From: DAOPZC01 sp035353175
GTDB taxonomy: Bacteria; Verrucomicrobiota; Kiritimatiellia; RFP12; UBA1067
Reading direction: 5' to 3'
NCBI GenBank assembly: GCA_035353175.1
Contig: DAOPZC010000113.1
Coordinates: forward strand, 1-9,651
DNA length: 9,651 nucleotides
Under the pieces are notes generated by a model. The model searched no databases. It had not been told where the DNA came from and saw only the letters and a program-made list of their open reading frames with translations. A program made the translations under genes and the position numbers. This document shows positions 1 through 5,408 of this stretch, piece after piece; position 1 is the first letter of the stretch; each line of letters opens with the position of its first letter.

Positions 1-540
1 AGAACCATGTGTCGCTTGTGCAACTCAGATCGTAGGAGTCAAGTGCCCAAGCATCACATACTAAATAGAACGTTGCAGCGTCCTCGGGATCTCCTTAACT
101 TCGTGAGGAAGGCAATTCAGGTAGCGGCCAGCCGATCACATGATCGCGTGCGGGAGGCCGATATCTCCACAGCTGAAAAGGAGTACTCGGAAGACATGTT
201 CAACGAACTTAAATATGAACTCCGCGACATTTACCCGCAGTATTCAGACATGTTGCCGGAATTCCTAGGTGTCGACATCACAGTGTCTTGCGACGATCTG
301 TATCTATTGGCAATGGGCTGTGGAATATCGGAGGAGCGCTGGCCCGATGTGGTTCAATCCCTGCTTTGGTTTTGCTTTCTTGGAATAAAGACCGAGTCCA
401 GCGAAGTGTATGCTTATCAACTTGGTTATAGTCGCGACCGCATTAAAGCTTTGCTTCGTGGCGTTGGCAATTGTGATAAACGTTTTACTATTCACCCTGC
501 ATTCCACAGGGCATTGTTGATTGGGGAAGGGAACCGTTAA
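1..540 (+). CDS. C-terminal part of a P-loop ATPase (Sll1717-like family), 5' end cut by window
   Basis: The frame is open from the first base to the TAA at 538-540, so the gene starts outside the window or is broken near its edge. An internal ATG at 7 is not a convincing start: no ribosome binding site is visible and a family motif follows soon after. The recognisable part is ILNRTLQRPRDLLNFVRKAI, then an acidic helical stretch (ADISTAEKEYSEDMFNELKY) and a final IHPAFHRALLI. As I remember it, this matches the end of P-loop ATPases of the Sll1717 type: the conserved RPRD segment after the nucleotide-binding core, followed by winged-helix-like C-terminal domains. Walker motifs would lie upstream and are not visible. 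Such ATPases are often found in accessory or defence-type regions. Base composition is about 45% GC in the stretch around 181-240, lower than the genes downstream, which fits acquisition by transfer. Family assignment is from memory of motifs. It could also be a pseudogene (see findings). Confidence 0.6.
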   Translation, partial: RTMCRLCNSDRRSQVPKHHILNRTLQRPRDLLNFVRKAIQVAASRSHDRVREADISTAEKEYSEDMFNELKYELRDIYPQYSDMLPEFLGVDITVSCDDLYLLAMGCGISEERWPDVVQSLLWFCFLGIKTESSEVYAYQLGYSRDRIKALLRGVGNCDKRFTIHPAFHRALLIGEGNR

Positions 541-625
541 AAAAGCGCGTGGCTCAATATGAAAAATCCCGTGCTGTCGAGTGGAGCCCGAACAGGTGTA
601 CATTGTAAAGATTCGTAAAAATTTA

Positions 626-653
626 AGAGAGGCGGCCGGCGGGCCGCCTCTCT
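626..653. terminator. Perfect 12-bp hairpin, bidirectional terminator
   Basis: Bases 626-637 pair perfectly with 642-653 around a GGCG loop. On the plus strand the hairpin is followed by a weak T-rich tail (ggtttgtt). On the minus strand it is followed by a much better U-tract, the complement of the A-run just upstream at 617-621. It lies 86 bp after the ATPase stop and can end that transcript, while also blocking leftward transcription. Confidence 0.75.
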
Positions 654-685
654 GGTTTGTTATGCTTGTCGTCCGAAGCGGAAGC

Positions 686-716
686 GTTCACTTGCCCTTT
701 TCCAACTCCTCGGCCA
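686..716. repeat. Left 31-bp direct repeat flanking hicBA
   Basis: This 31-bp segment matches 1353-1383 at 29 of 31 positions in the same orientation. Read on the minus strand it encodes AEELEKGK and a stop. The similarity ends sharply on both sides. The two copies are 667 bp apart and bracket the toxin-antitoxin pair. Confidence 0.8.
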
Positions 717-816
717 GCCATTCGTCAGCAGTCAGTTTCTTGTCGCCTCCGCCACCGGGGGCTTGGCGGCCTTGCCGGTGAGCCTCTCCAGCCGGTCCAC
801 CTCTGCCTTGAGCGTT
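688..816 (-). pseudogene. Degraded 3' end of an unidentified minus-strand gene
   Basis: On the minus strand the sequence reads as a believable protein tail in two frames. The upstream part gives TLKAEVDRLERLTGKAAKPP, a coiled-coil-like helix, and soon runs into a stop. The downstream part, one frame away, gives DKKLTADEWLAEELEKGK and then a TGA (complement of 688-690). Adding a single base to the C5 tract (G5 at 757-761 on the plus strand) would join them through a Pro/Gly linker. In the helix frame an in-frame stop lies only about seven codons upstream of the recognisable part, so only about 40 codons survive. The family is not recognised; helix-then-tail C-termini of this kind occur in sulfatase-type enzymes, but that is only a guess. 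The last ten codons recur near 1353-1383. Confidence 0.45.
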
Positions 817-819
817 GTG

Positions 820-838
820 CAGCCGGATTAATCGGCTG
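820..838. promoter_or_regulatory. Inverted repeat upstream of hicB, possible operator
   Basis: CAGCCG (820-825) and CGGCTG (833-838) form an inverted repeat around GATTAAT. It ends 22 bp before the candidate -10 of hicB, so a bound protein would cover the -35 region. HicBA-type loci are commonly autoregulated, but the HicB here is short and shows no obvious separate DNA-binding domain. The role is therefore only a suggestion. Confidence 0.35.
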
Positions 839-857
839 GGTTGTTTCCGACGCAAGA

Positions 858-866
858 TGCTATGAT
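858..866 (+). promoter_or_regulatory. Extended -10 promoter element for hicBA
   Basis: TGCTATGAT is an extended -10 (TGn followed by TATGAT, five of six matches to TATAAT). A weak -35-like TTGTTT at 841-846 is too close (14-bp spacing), so the extended TG would have to carry recognition. It lies 22 bp before the hicB start, leaving a short leader that includes the AAGGAG at 876-881. Confidence 0.5.
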
Positions 867-888
867 ATGCCCGAAAAGGAGATGTGTG

Positions 889-1101
889 ATGTCGAGAGAA
901 TTCAGTGTTGTGATCGAGCAGGACGAGGACGGTTATTTCGTCGCGTCCGTGCCCGCCCTGCGCGGTTGCCACACGCAGGCCAAGTCTCTTGATGTGCTGA
1001 TGAAACGCATCAAAGAAGCCATATCGCTGTGTCTTGAAGTGGAGGACGCGCCAGTGTCGAACCAGTTCATCGGCGTCCAGCGCGTCGCGGTCATGGTATG
1101 A
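889..1101 (+). CDS. hicB: HicB family antitoxin (type II toxin-antitoxin)
   Basis: Encodes 70 residues starting MSREFSVVIEQDEDGYFVAS. The ATG at 889 is chosen because AAGGAG at 876-881 sits 7 bp before it; an upstream extension in the same frame has no such signal. The segment DEDGYFVASVPALRGCHTQA (about residues 12-31), followed by the helix SLDVLMKRIKEAISLCLE, is the classical HicB partial RNase H-like fold: the GYFVA strand, the P-x-L-x-G-C-H-T turn and the KEAI helix. HicB binds and neutralises HicA, an mRNA interferase, in the cytoplasm. This is the short form without an added HTH or ribbon-helix-helix domain. The stop overlaps the hicA ATG (ATGA at 1098-1101), so the two were translationally coupled in hicB-hicA order. 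Because hicA is frameshifted, this antitoxin may now be an orphan. The frame itself is complete and well conserved. Confidence 0.9.
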   Translation: MSREFSVVIEQDEDGYFVASVPALRGCHTQAKSLDVLMKRIKEAISLCLEVEDAPVSNQFIGVQRVAVMV

Positions 1102-1321
1102 GCACCTTCCCAGCACTCAGCGGCTCCCAACTGATCAAAGCAAAGCCCTCCGGCGTCTGGGCTTCGAGATCATACGCGTCAAGGGGAGCCATCATTTTCT
1201 TCGGCATCCCGACGGCCGCTGTACCGTTGTGCCGGTTCATCGCGGCGAGATGATCGGTCGTGGTCTGCTGGCTCAGATCCTGCGCGACTGCGAGCTGTCC
1301 CGTGAGGACATTCAGGCGTGA
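1098..1321 (+). pseudogene. hicA: HicA mRNA interferase toxin, frameshifted by a 5-bp tandem duplication
   Basis: The ATG at 1098 overlaps the hicB stop and opens with MSTFPALSGSQLIKA, the usual HicA N-terminus (LP..SG..LIKAL). After the direct repeat CAAAGCAAAG (1136-1145) this frame derails into unrelated sequence and stops at TGA 1251-1253 after 51 codons. The rest of HicA continues one frame over: ALRRLGFEIIRVKGSHHFLR, then HPDGRCTVVPVHRGEMIGRG and LLAQILRDCELSREDIQA, ending at TGA 1319-1321. Removing one 5-bp unit restores LIKALRRLGF and a 72-residue protein of normal HicA length. The catalytic histidine region (GSHH) and the VPVH strand are intact in the second frame. No start codon with a ribosome binding site would express that part alone, and there is no classical slippery heptamer. 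The toxin is therefore predicted inactive unless the duplication reverts or is an assembly error. Confidence 0.85.
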
Positions 1322-1338
1322 GGCGGCGGATCGCCGCC
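1322..1338 (+). terminator. GC hairpin directly after hicA
   Basis: GGCGGC (1322-1327) pairs with GCCGCC (1333-1338) around a 5-base loop, starting one base after the hicA stop. No T-run follows, so it is a weak or factor-assisted terminator candidate, or an mRNA-stabilising stem. Confidence 0.4.
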
Positions 1339-1352
1339 GTCACGGTCTGTTG

Positions 1353-1383
1353 GTTCACTTGCCCTTCTTCAACTCCTCGGCCA
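1353..1383. repeat. Right 31-bp direct repeat flanking hicBA
   Basis: Second copy of the repeat at 686-716, with two substitutions in the CCCTT/TTC stretch. On the minus strand it encodes VAEELKKGK and a stop, the same C-terminal tail as the left copy with Glu changed to Lys. An ATG about 7 codons upstream on the minus strand (complement of 1406-1408) gives only a 16-residue frame, so this is a gene remnant rather than a gene. Apart from this repeat and the hairpins on either side, 1322-1449 holds nothing recognisable. Confidence 0.75.
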
Positions 1384-1428
1384 CACGTGAGTGTCTGGCA
1401 CACGGCATGCGTCGTTGCTGAACCTGAC

Positions 1429-1449
1429 GGGCGTCCGGGACGTCCGCCC
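1429..1449 (-). terminator. Possible weak terminator of the PQQ-like gene
   Basis: GGGCG (1429-1433) and CGCCC (1445-1449) can form a 5-bp stem immediately after the minus-strand stop at 1450. No U-rich tail follows on the minus strand, so support is slight. Confidence 0.25.
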
Positions 1450-2730
1450 TTACTTCGTCGCCTCGATCCGGTACAAATGCGTCTTGGTGCGCAGGATCAG
1501 GGCATCGCCATCGACGGCGGGCGAGGCCATAAAGCCCGTATCCAACGAATTCTCCGCCATCTTTTCGAACGTCCGGCCTGCGCGGAGAACCGCGGTTTTT
1601 CCGGAGAGGCCGAAGGCGTAGATCCGTTTTCCGTCATGAATAAGCGAGGCGATGTGGCTTCCGCCGACGCGCTCCCGCCATACGGTCTGGCCGGTCGCGG
1701 CCTCCAGGCAGGTCATCACCCCGTGGTCGGCCAGCATGTACATCAGGCCGTCTAGCACCACGGGAGAGGGCGTCAGCGGTACGTCCTTGCCCGCCATGCG
1801 CCACGCGACGTGCGAGCCGGTCACGTCGTTCGTCCCGTCCGGGCGGATGCCCAGCATTTCCGGGATGCCGCGTCCGGTCACGGCCAAGACCAGCCCGCCG
1901 TCGAAAACGGGACTCACGGACGGCGTGTAGGCGGTGTTGACGACCCGCCAGAGCTCTTTCCCCGTTCCGGGGTCGTAGGCGAAGAGCGTGCTGGAGGAGA
2001 GGCTGATCAGCTGCTCCCTGCCCCCGGCTCGGAGCACGAGCGGCGTGGCGAAGGCTTTGCGGAAATCGCCTTCCCGCTTCGGCTGCCCCTTTTCGTCGAG
2101 GTCGTTCCATTTGATGACGCGGTCGGTCTTCCAGACCGTCTTGCCGGTGCGCGTGTCCAGCGCGGTCACGTACTGCACGTCCACGCCGTCGTAGGTCAGG
2201 ATCAGCAGGTCGCGCCACAGCAGTACCGAAGAGCCGGGGCCGCGGTAGTGGCGGCACTTGAGGTCTTCGCGTGTCCAGAGCGTCTCGCCCGTCTTGGCGT
2301 CCAGGCAGGCGGTGCCGTAGGTGCCGAAATGGACGTACACGCGCGCCTCATCGACGGCCGGGGAGGGCGCGGCGTAGCAGTTGACGGCGTTGCCGAGCGG
2401 CTCGGGCTGGTCGCAGTGGAACAGGTGCTTCTCGAAAAGGATTTTGCCGGACGCCGCGTCCACGCAGAACGCGAAGTAGTCTTGTCCGTTCGTCGTCGCG
2501 CTGGTCACCCAGACGCGGCCGTCACGCACGGCGGGCGTGGACCACCCCAGATGGGGGATCGCGGTTTTCCAGCGGACGTTCTCCGTCTCGCTCCAATGCA
2601 AGGGCAGTGTCGCGCCGATGACGGAACCGTCGCCCTGCGGGCCGCGGAACATCGGCCAGCCCTCGCCCGCGTAAACCACGCCGTTCAAAAGTGCACAACC
2701 GACCAGCCAACCGAAGTGTCCGTGTTTCAT
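1450..2730 (-). CDS. Exported PQQ-like beta-propeller repeat protein
   Basis: Encodes 426 residues. The ATG at 2730 is preferred over a GTG nine codons upstream because GAGGG sits 4 bp before it and because it gives a clean signal peptide: MKHGHF, a hydrophobic run (GWLVGCALLNGVV) and a VYA-like cleavage site near residue 21. The mature protein opens with GWPMFRGPQGDG, the entry motif typical of PVC-group PQQ-like propellers. Blade motifs of the D..(T/S)GK..W type then recur: VDAASGKILFEK, LDAKTGETLWTR, LDTRTGKTVWKT, YDPGTGKELWRV, LEAATGQTVWRE. Each is followed by short hydrophobic strands such as PAVRDGRVWVTS and PVVLDGLMYMLAD. These proteins fold as 7-8 bladed propellers in the periplasm. 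Most lack the residues of true quinoprotein dehydrogenases, and no dehydrogenase active-site or haem motif is evident here, so the role is probably binding or scaffolding. It is transcribed away from the DUF4034 gene and towards the hicBA patch. Family assignment is firm; function is unknown. Confidence 0.88.
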   Translation of the reverse strand: MKHGHFGWLVGCALLNGVVYAGEGWPMFRGPQGDGSVIGATLPLHWSETENVRWKTAIPHLGWSTPAVRDGRVWVTSATTNGQDYFAFCVDAASGKILFEKHLFHCDQPEPLGNAVNCYAAPSPAVDEARVYVHFGTYGTACLDAKTGETLWTREDLKCRHYRGPGSSVLLWRDLLILTYDGVDVQYVTALDTRTGKTVWKTDRVIKWNDLDEKGQPKREGDFRKAFATPLVLRAGGREQLISLSSSTLFAYDPGTGKELWRVVNTAYTPSVSPVFDGGLVLAVTGRGIPEMLGIRPDGTNDVTGSHVAWRMAGKDVPLTPSPVVLDGLMYMLADHGVMTCLEAATGQTVWRERVGGSHIASLIHDGKRIYAFGLSGKTAVLRAGRTFEKMAENSLDTGFMASPAVDGDALILRTKTHLYRIEATK

Positions 2731-2852
2731 GATTCCCTCAGGATGTTTTTTCGCCACGCCGCTGTTCCCCGCTCACGGAGGCCGTTACGCGGCACAGCAT
2801 GCCCGAAACCGCGCGGTGGTGTCAAGCCGAGGACTTCAACCCTGTTGCCACA

Positions 2853-2879
2853 AAAGAATACAAAGAACACAGAGAAAAG
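2853..2879. repeat. A-rich period-9 intergenic repeat
   Basis: Three 9-base units in a row: AAAGAATAC, AAAGAACAC and AGAGAAAAG, the third divergent. They stand out from the GC-rich surroundings and are preceded by GTTGCCAC. I recall similar AAAGAACAC-type strings as short intergenic repeats in environmental genomes; that is recollection, not a search. On the minus strand they place a pyrimidine-rich segment upstream of the PQQ-like gene. Confidence 0.5.
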
Positions 2880-2952
2880 TGTGCACAAAACGAAAGAACT
2901 TGGACGCGCGAATGGGCGCTCCCGCTTCAGTCTTCCTCGACTCGGAATGGAC

Positions 2953-2980
2953 TTGAGCGAAACTCTCTCCGTGTGATAAT
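2953..2980 (+). promoter_or_regulatory. Sigma70-type promoter upstream of the DUF4034 gene
   Basis: TTGAGC (2953-2958) and GATAAT (2975-2980) are separated by 16 bp. The -10 is preceded by an extended TG (2972-2973). Five of six bases match the -10 consensus and four of six the -35. Transcription would start near 2987, giving a leader of roughly 185 bases before the ATG at 3173. Confidence 0.5.
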
Positions 2981-2999
2981 GTTCGGACATGTTTAAATG

Positions 3000-3129
3000 A
3001 TGGTGGAGGCCTCCATTTTTCGTCGCACTGCACATCAAGGAGAACGAGAATACCAAAATAACGTGGCGCATGGCCCTGTTGGTAGCCCTTGGTTTTCCCT
3101 GGGAATCCTTTAAGAACACCTTCAAATAG
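3000..3129 (+). other. Leader with two overlapping short reading frames, status unclear
   Basis: Within the 442-bp gap 2731-3172, two plus-strand frames are open over the same stretch. One starts at ATG 3000 (MVEASIFRRTAHQG...) and runs 37 codons to a TAA. The other is open from 3001 and contains ATG 3070, giving MALLVALGFPWESFKNTFK before TAG 3127-3129. Neither has a clear ribosome binding site, although AAGGAG occurs at 3039-3044. The 19-residue frame has a hydrophobic start. It could be a leader peptide, a remnant of an older gene, or part of a dispersed intergenic repeat. No other gene is seen in this gap. Confidence 0.25.
3004..3020 (+). terminator. Palindrome plus T5 in the DUF4034 leader, possible attenuator
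   Basis: TGGAGGCCTCCA (3004-3015) is a perfect 12-bp palindrome followed at once by TTTTT. As RNA it forms only a short stem unless the flanking ATGG/CCAT also takes part. It lies about 17 bases after the predicted transcription start with no gene ending nearby, so early termination or attenuation is one reading and a protein-binding palindrome is another. Confidence 0.35.
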
Positions 3130-3172
3130 CACCGAGGATCACGAGTCATGGTAACCGAGGAAAGGACAGAGG

Positions 3173-4285
3173 ATGCAAAAGCATAATCCGCCACCGTTCG
3201 CTTCTAAAGCTTCTAGACCGACGATCCGCGCCGCTTTCTTGCGGGGGTGCCTCGGCGGAGCCTTGTGCCTTGTCTGTTTCGGTGCTCTCCGCAGCGAGGC
3301 GCAGGCCTTGGGACCGCGCCTCGATCAGACCCCGCAGGCTTACCCGATGCGGGTGGTCAGGGATCCGATCAACGCGGAGATCAATGCGTTTCGCCACAAT
3401 GTCCGCCAGCTGTATAACGCCAGCAACTTCAACGAATTGGAGAAGATCGCGGCGGGCTTGCGCGCCGCCAAGGCCCAGTTCGGCAACGGCGGATGGAAGG
3501 TTGTACAGTTTTACGATGCGTTGGAATGCCGCTCGGATGAACCGGAGAGCATGTGGCGGCTGCACGACCAGATCCATCGGAGCTGGATCGATATGAAGCC
3601 CGAGTCGATTACCGCGCGGCTGGCGTACGCGCACTTCTTCTGCAGTTACGCCTGGCACGCGCGCGGCAATGGATACGGCGACAGCGTCACGCCCGAAGGC
3701 TGGAAGCTGTTCCGCCAACGGTTGGCTGCGGCGCACCAGATTGTGGATGAAGCCCGCAAGTTGAAGGAGAAGGATCCTTATTTGGGAACGGTCGCGCTGA
3801 GGGTCGCTCTTGGCGAAGGGCCGGAGAAGGAGGCATACGATGCCATTTTAGAAGAGGCGCGCGCCGCCGAGCCCCGCTTCTGGAGCTACGATACCAGCCG
3901 GGCCTATTCGCTACTGACCCGCTGGCACGGTGCGCCCGGCGAATGGGAGGCCTACGCCCTGAAGGCAGCGGCCCGGCCCGACGGGCTTGGCGCCGAAATC
4001 TATGCGCGTATCGTGCTACATCTGTCGAGATTTTATGGCAACATCATCGACGAGTCCGACGTCTCCTGGCCCAAAACGCGCGAGGGACTCGAACTGATGG
4101 TCAAGCGCTATCCCGAATCCTTGGAGATCGTCAACGAGGCGGCACACTTGGCCTATTTGGCCAAGGACCGCGAGTTGGCCCGAGCCCTGTTCGACCGGCT
4201 CGACGGGGCCTGCGTCCTGCGCGCCTGGTCCGGCCCGGAACAGTTCATGGGCGCGCTGAAGTGGGCGCGGAAGACCGACAAGTGA
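3173..4285 (+). CDS. Exported DUF4034 domain protein
   Basis: Encodes 370 residues. GAGGAAAGGA at 3157-3166 precedes the ATG at 3173 by 6 bp. The N-terminus is basic, followed by a hydrophobic stretch (about residues 22-39: FLRGCLGGALCLVCFGAL) and a likely signal peptidase I site after SEAQA near residue 45. The mature part matches DUF4034 as I know it: an N-terminal helix pair ending in FGNGGWKVVQFYDALE, then SITARLAYAHFFCSYAWHAR with GNGYGDSVTPEGWKLF, where the AW.ARG.G motif is characteristic. Repeated helical hairpins resembling TPR/SEL-type repeats follow, including RFWSYDTSRAYSLLTRWHG and YARIVLHLSRFYG. A last helical pair, YPESLEIVNEAAHLAYLAKD, ends the protein. The function of the family is not known; the helical repeats suggest protein-protein contacts in the periplasm. 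It is a single-gene unit with its own promoter and terminator. Confidence 0.82.
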   Translation: MQKHNPPPFASKASRPTIRAAFLRGCLGGALCLVCFGALRSEAQALGPRLDQTPQAYPMRVVRDPINAEINAFRHNVRQLYNASNFNELEKIAAGLRAAKAQFGNGGWKVVQFYDALECRSDEPESMWRLHDQIHRSWIDMKPESITARLAYAHFFCSYAWHARGNGYGDSVTPEGWKLFRQRLAAAHQIVDEARKLKEKDPYLGTVALRVALGEGPEKEAYDAILEEARAAEPRFWSYDTSRAYSLLTRWHGAPGEWEAYALKAAARPDGLGAEIYARIVLHLSRFYGNIIDESDVSWPKTREGLELMVKRYPESLEIVNEAAHLAYLAKDRELARALFDRLDGACVLRAWSGPEQFMGALKWARKTDK

Positions 4286-4287
4286 AG

Positions 4288-4325
4288 GGGCGCGGGGCCC
4301 GCGCGCCGATGCACGCCCTTTTTTT
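4288..4325 (+). terminator. Rho-independent terminator of the DUF4034 gene
   Basis: It begins three bases after the stop. GGGCG (4288-4292) pairs with CGCCC (4314-4318), enclosing further GC-rich self-complementary sequence (4291-4303), and seven Ts follow at 4319-4325. Confidence 0.8.
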
Positions 4326-4387
4326 GCAGCCAAGGGCACCCAACGCCACGGAGTCCGCAAGGTGATGCGGGGGGCGGGTGGATTTCA

Positions 4388-4434
4388 ACACCTCCGTACG
4401 TCTTGCCCGCTGAAAATCAAGCGGGCCATGGTGT
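4388..4434. terminator. Two-tier hairpin between convergent genes
   Basis: GCCCGCT (4405-4411) pairs with AGCGGGC (4420-4426) around an 8-base loop. An outer ACACC (4388-4392) pairs with GGTGT (4430-4434). It lies 35 bp beyond the minus-strand stop of the AraC-type gene, a natural place for that gene's terminator. There is no U-tract on either strand, so an RNA-stabilising or factor-dependent role is equally possible. Confidence 0.45.
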
Positions 4435-4468
4435 GACGGCTTAGGAAGGTCGTTCCGCGCGGCAGGCT

Positions 4469-5401
4469 TCAGGTTGCGCTCTGTCCGTCGTCGCGGTCGC
4501 TGACGCGGTGGGGGCCGGTGGCGCCGCGGCGGCAGGCCAGCGGAGTGATTCCTGTGTGACGCTTAAATAAGTTCGCGAAGTGTTGCGAGGAACAAAAGCC
4601 GAGGCGCAGGGCGATCTCGGTGACCGGGGTGTTGCTCTCCAGCAGGAGCGTCCGGGCGGCCTGCATGCGGCAGGCGAGCAGGAACTGGCGCGGCGGAAGT
4701 CCGGCCAACCCACGGAAGCGCGTGATGAAGTGAGTGGGCGCCATGCCGGCCTGGCGCGCCAGTTCCTCGACGACGAACTCGTTTTCGGGGTGGGCCTGCA
4801 TCTCGCGCATCTGCGCCTCCAGCCGTTCCTCGCCCGGCGGCACGGTGTGGGCGTTTGCGGCGGTCAGGACCTCCATCAGCAGCTCCAGCACCGTGGTCCG
4901 GACCCGCAGGGTACGGAGGTGGGTGTCGGGCTCGTCGTACAGCATGTGGAGCGACTGGAAGAGGCGCTTGATGCGCTCGGTCCCGCGGAAGTGGCGGTAG
5001 GGGATGTTCAGCAGCGCCTGCCGCAGCGCGGCGGCCTCTTGGGGCGGTTGCTGCAGGAAGGGCCCGGCCTTGTCGTCGACGCGCAGAATCATCCAGTAGA
5101 GGATCAGGCCCTTGGGGTGCGCGCTGACGGTGTGCCGTTCGTCCGGCAGGTTGACGAAGACTTCGCCCGGTGCCAGGCGGTAGGTCCGGCCGTTGAAACC
5201 GAAGCTGAGCGTGTTGCGCACGCAGAAGTGGAGCTCGATGCAGCCGTGATGCCAGTGCTCGGGCACGTCGGGACGCGGGTTGCGGTAGTTGCAGTACCCC
5301 AGCATGGGCACGGACGGCAGGCCGACGTCTTCGAGGTTCAGCACGCGGCGCTCGGAGGTGTTCATGTAGTTGAAGTGCAGGTTGGAGATGTTGCCGGACA
5401 T
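4469..5401 (-). CDS. AraC-family transcriptional regulator with N-terminal cupin sensor
   Basis: Encodes 310 residues from the ATG at 5401. Alternatives are ATG 5365 and an upstream TTG at 5437; none has a clear ribosome binding site. The ATG at 5401 is favoured because the candidate promoter places the transcript start right at it. The N-terminal half is a cupin-type sensor: PEHWHHGCIELHF (about residues 47-59, histidine-rich metal or ligand site), then YRLAPGEVFVNLPDERHTV, the usual G-x-x-x-x-x-P strand-turn. The C-terminal 95 residues hold the double helix-turn-helix: VVEELARQAGMAPTHFITRF, then GLPPRQFLLACRMQAARTLL, and finally EIALRLGFCSSQHFANLFKR with HTGITPL. The last motif usually ends P..YR; here it is PLACR. 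Such regulators bind a sugar or sugar derivative and activate adjacent catabolic genes. Its divergent position to the kinase genes, with repeated half-sites in the spacer, points to control of that operon and of itself. Confidence 0.88.
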   Translation of the reverse strand: MSGNISNLHFNYMNTSERRVLNLEDVGLPSVPMLGYCNYRNPRPDVPEHWHHGCIELHFCVRNTLSFGFNGRTYRLAPGEVFVNLPDERHTVSAHPKGLILYWMILRVDDKAGPFLQQPPQEAAALRQALLNIPYRHFRGTERIKRLFQSLHMLYDEPDTHLRTLRVRTTVLELLMEVLTAANAHTVPPGEERLEAQMREMQAHPENEFVVEELARQAGMAPTHFITRFRGLAGLPPRQFLLACRMQAARTLLLESNTPVTEIALRLGFCSSQHFANLFKRHTGITPLACRRGATGPHRVSDRDDGQSAT

Positions 5402-5408
5402 GTGCGTA

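Noticed and set aside
841..888. Upstream start for hicB adding 16 residues
   Set aside because: It has no ribosome binding site and overlaps the candidate -10; the ATG at 889 has AAGGAG at the right distance and fits HicB length.
688..1116. A 142-codon minus-strand frame across hicB and the left repeat
   Set aside because: Most of it is antisense to hicB. Only the last ~20 codons look like real protein, and these belong to a frameshifted remnant.
1131..1150. Programmed ribosomal frameshift making full-length HicA
   Set aside because: No X-XXY-YYZ slippery heptamer or downstream pseudoknot is evident, and a simple 5-base duplication explains the break.
1810..2976. Long open frame (388 codons) on the plus strand opposite the PQQ-like gene
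   Set aside because: It is antisense to a well-supported propeller gene; its composition (Arg/Ala/Gly/Val rich, no motif) is that of a GC-rich shadow frame.
2731..3172. Minus-strand frames of 98 and 155 codons in the intergenic region
   Set aside because: They have no family motif or ribosome binding site, and their hydrophobic Phe/Cys-rich part comes from the A-rich repeat read backwards.
3148..3186. 12-codon uORF (MVTEERTEDAKA) overlapping the DUF4034 start
   Set aside because: Too short and without a distinct ribosome binding site; probably chance.
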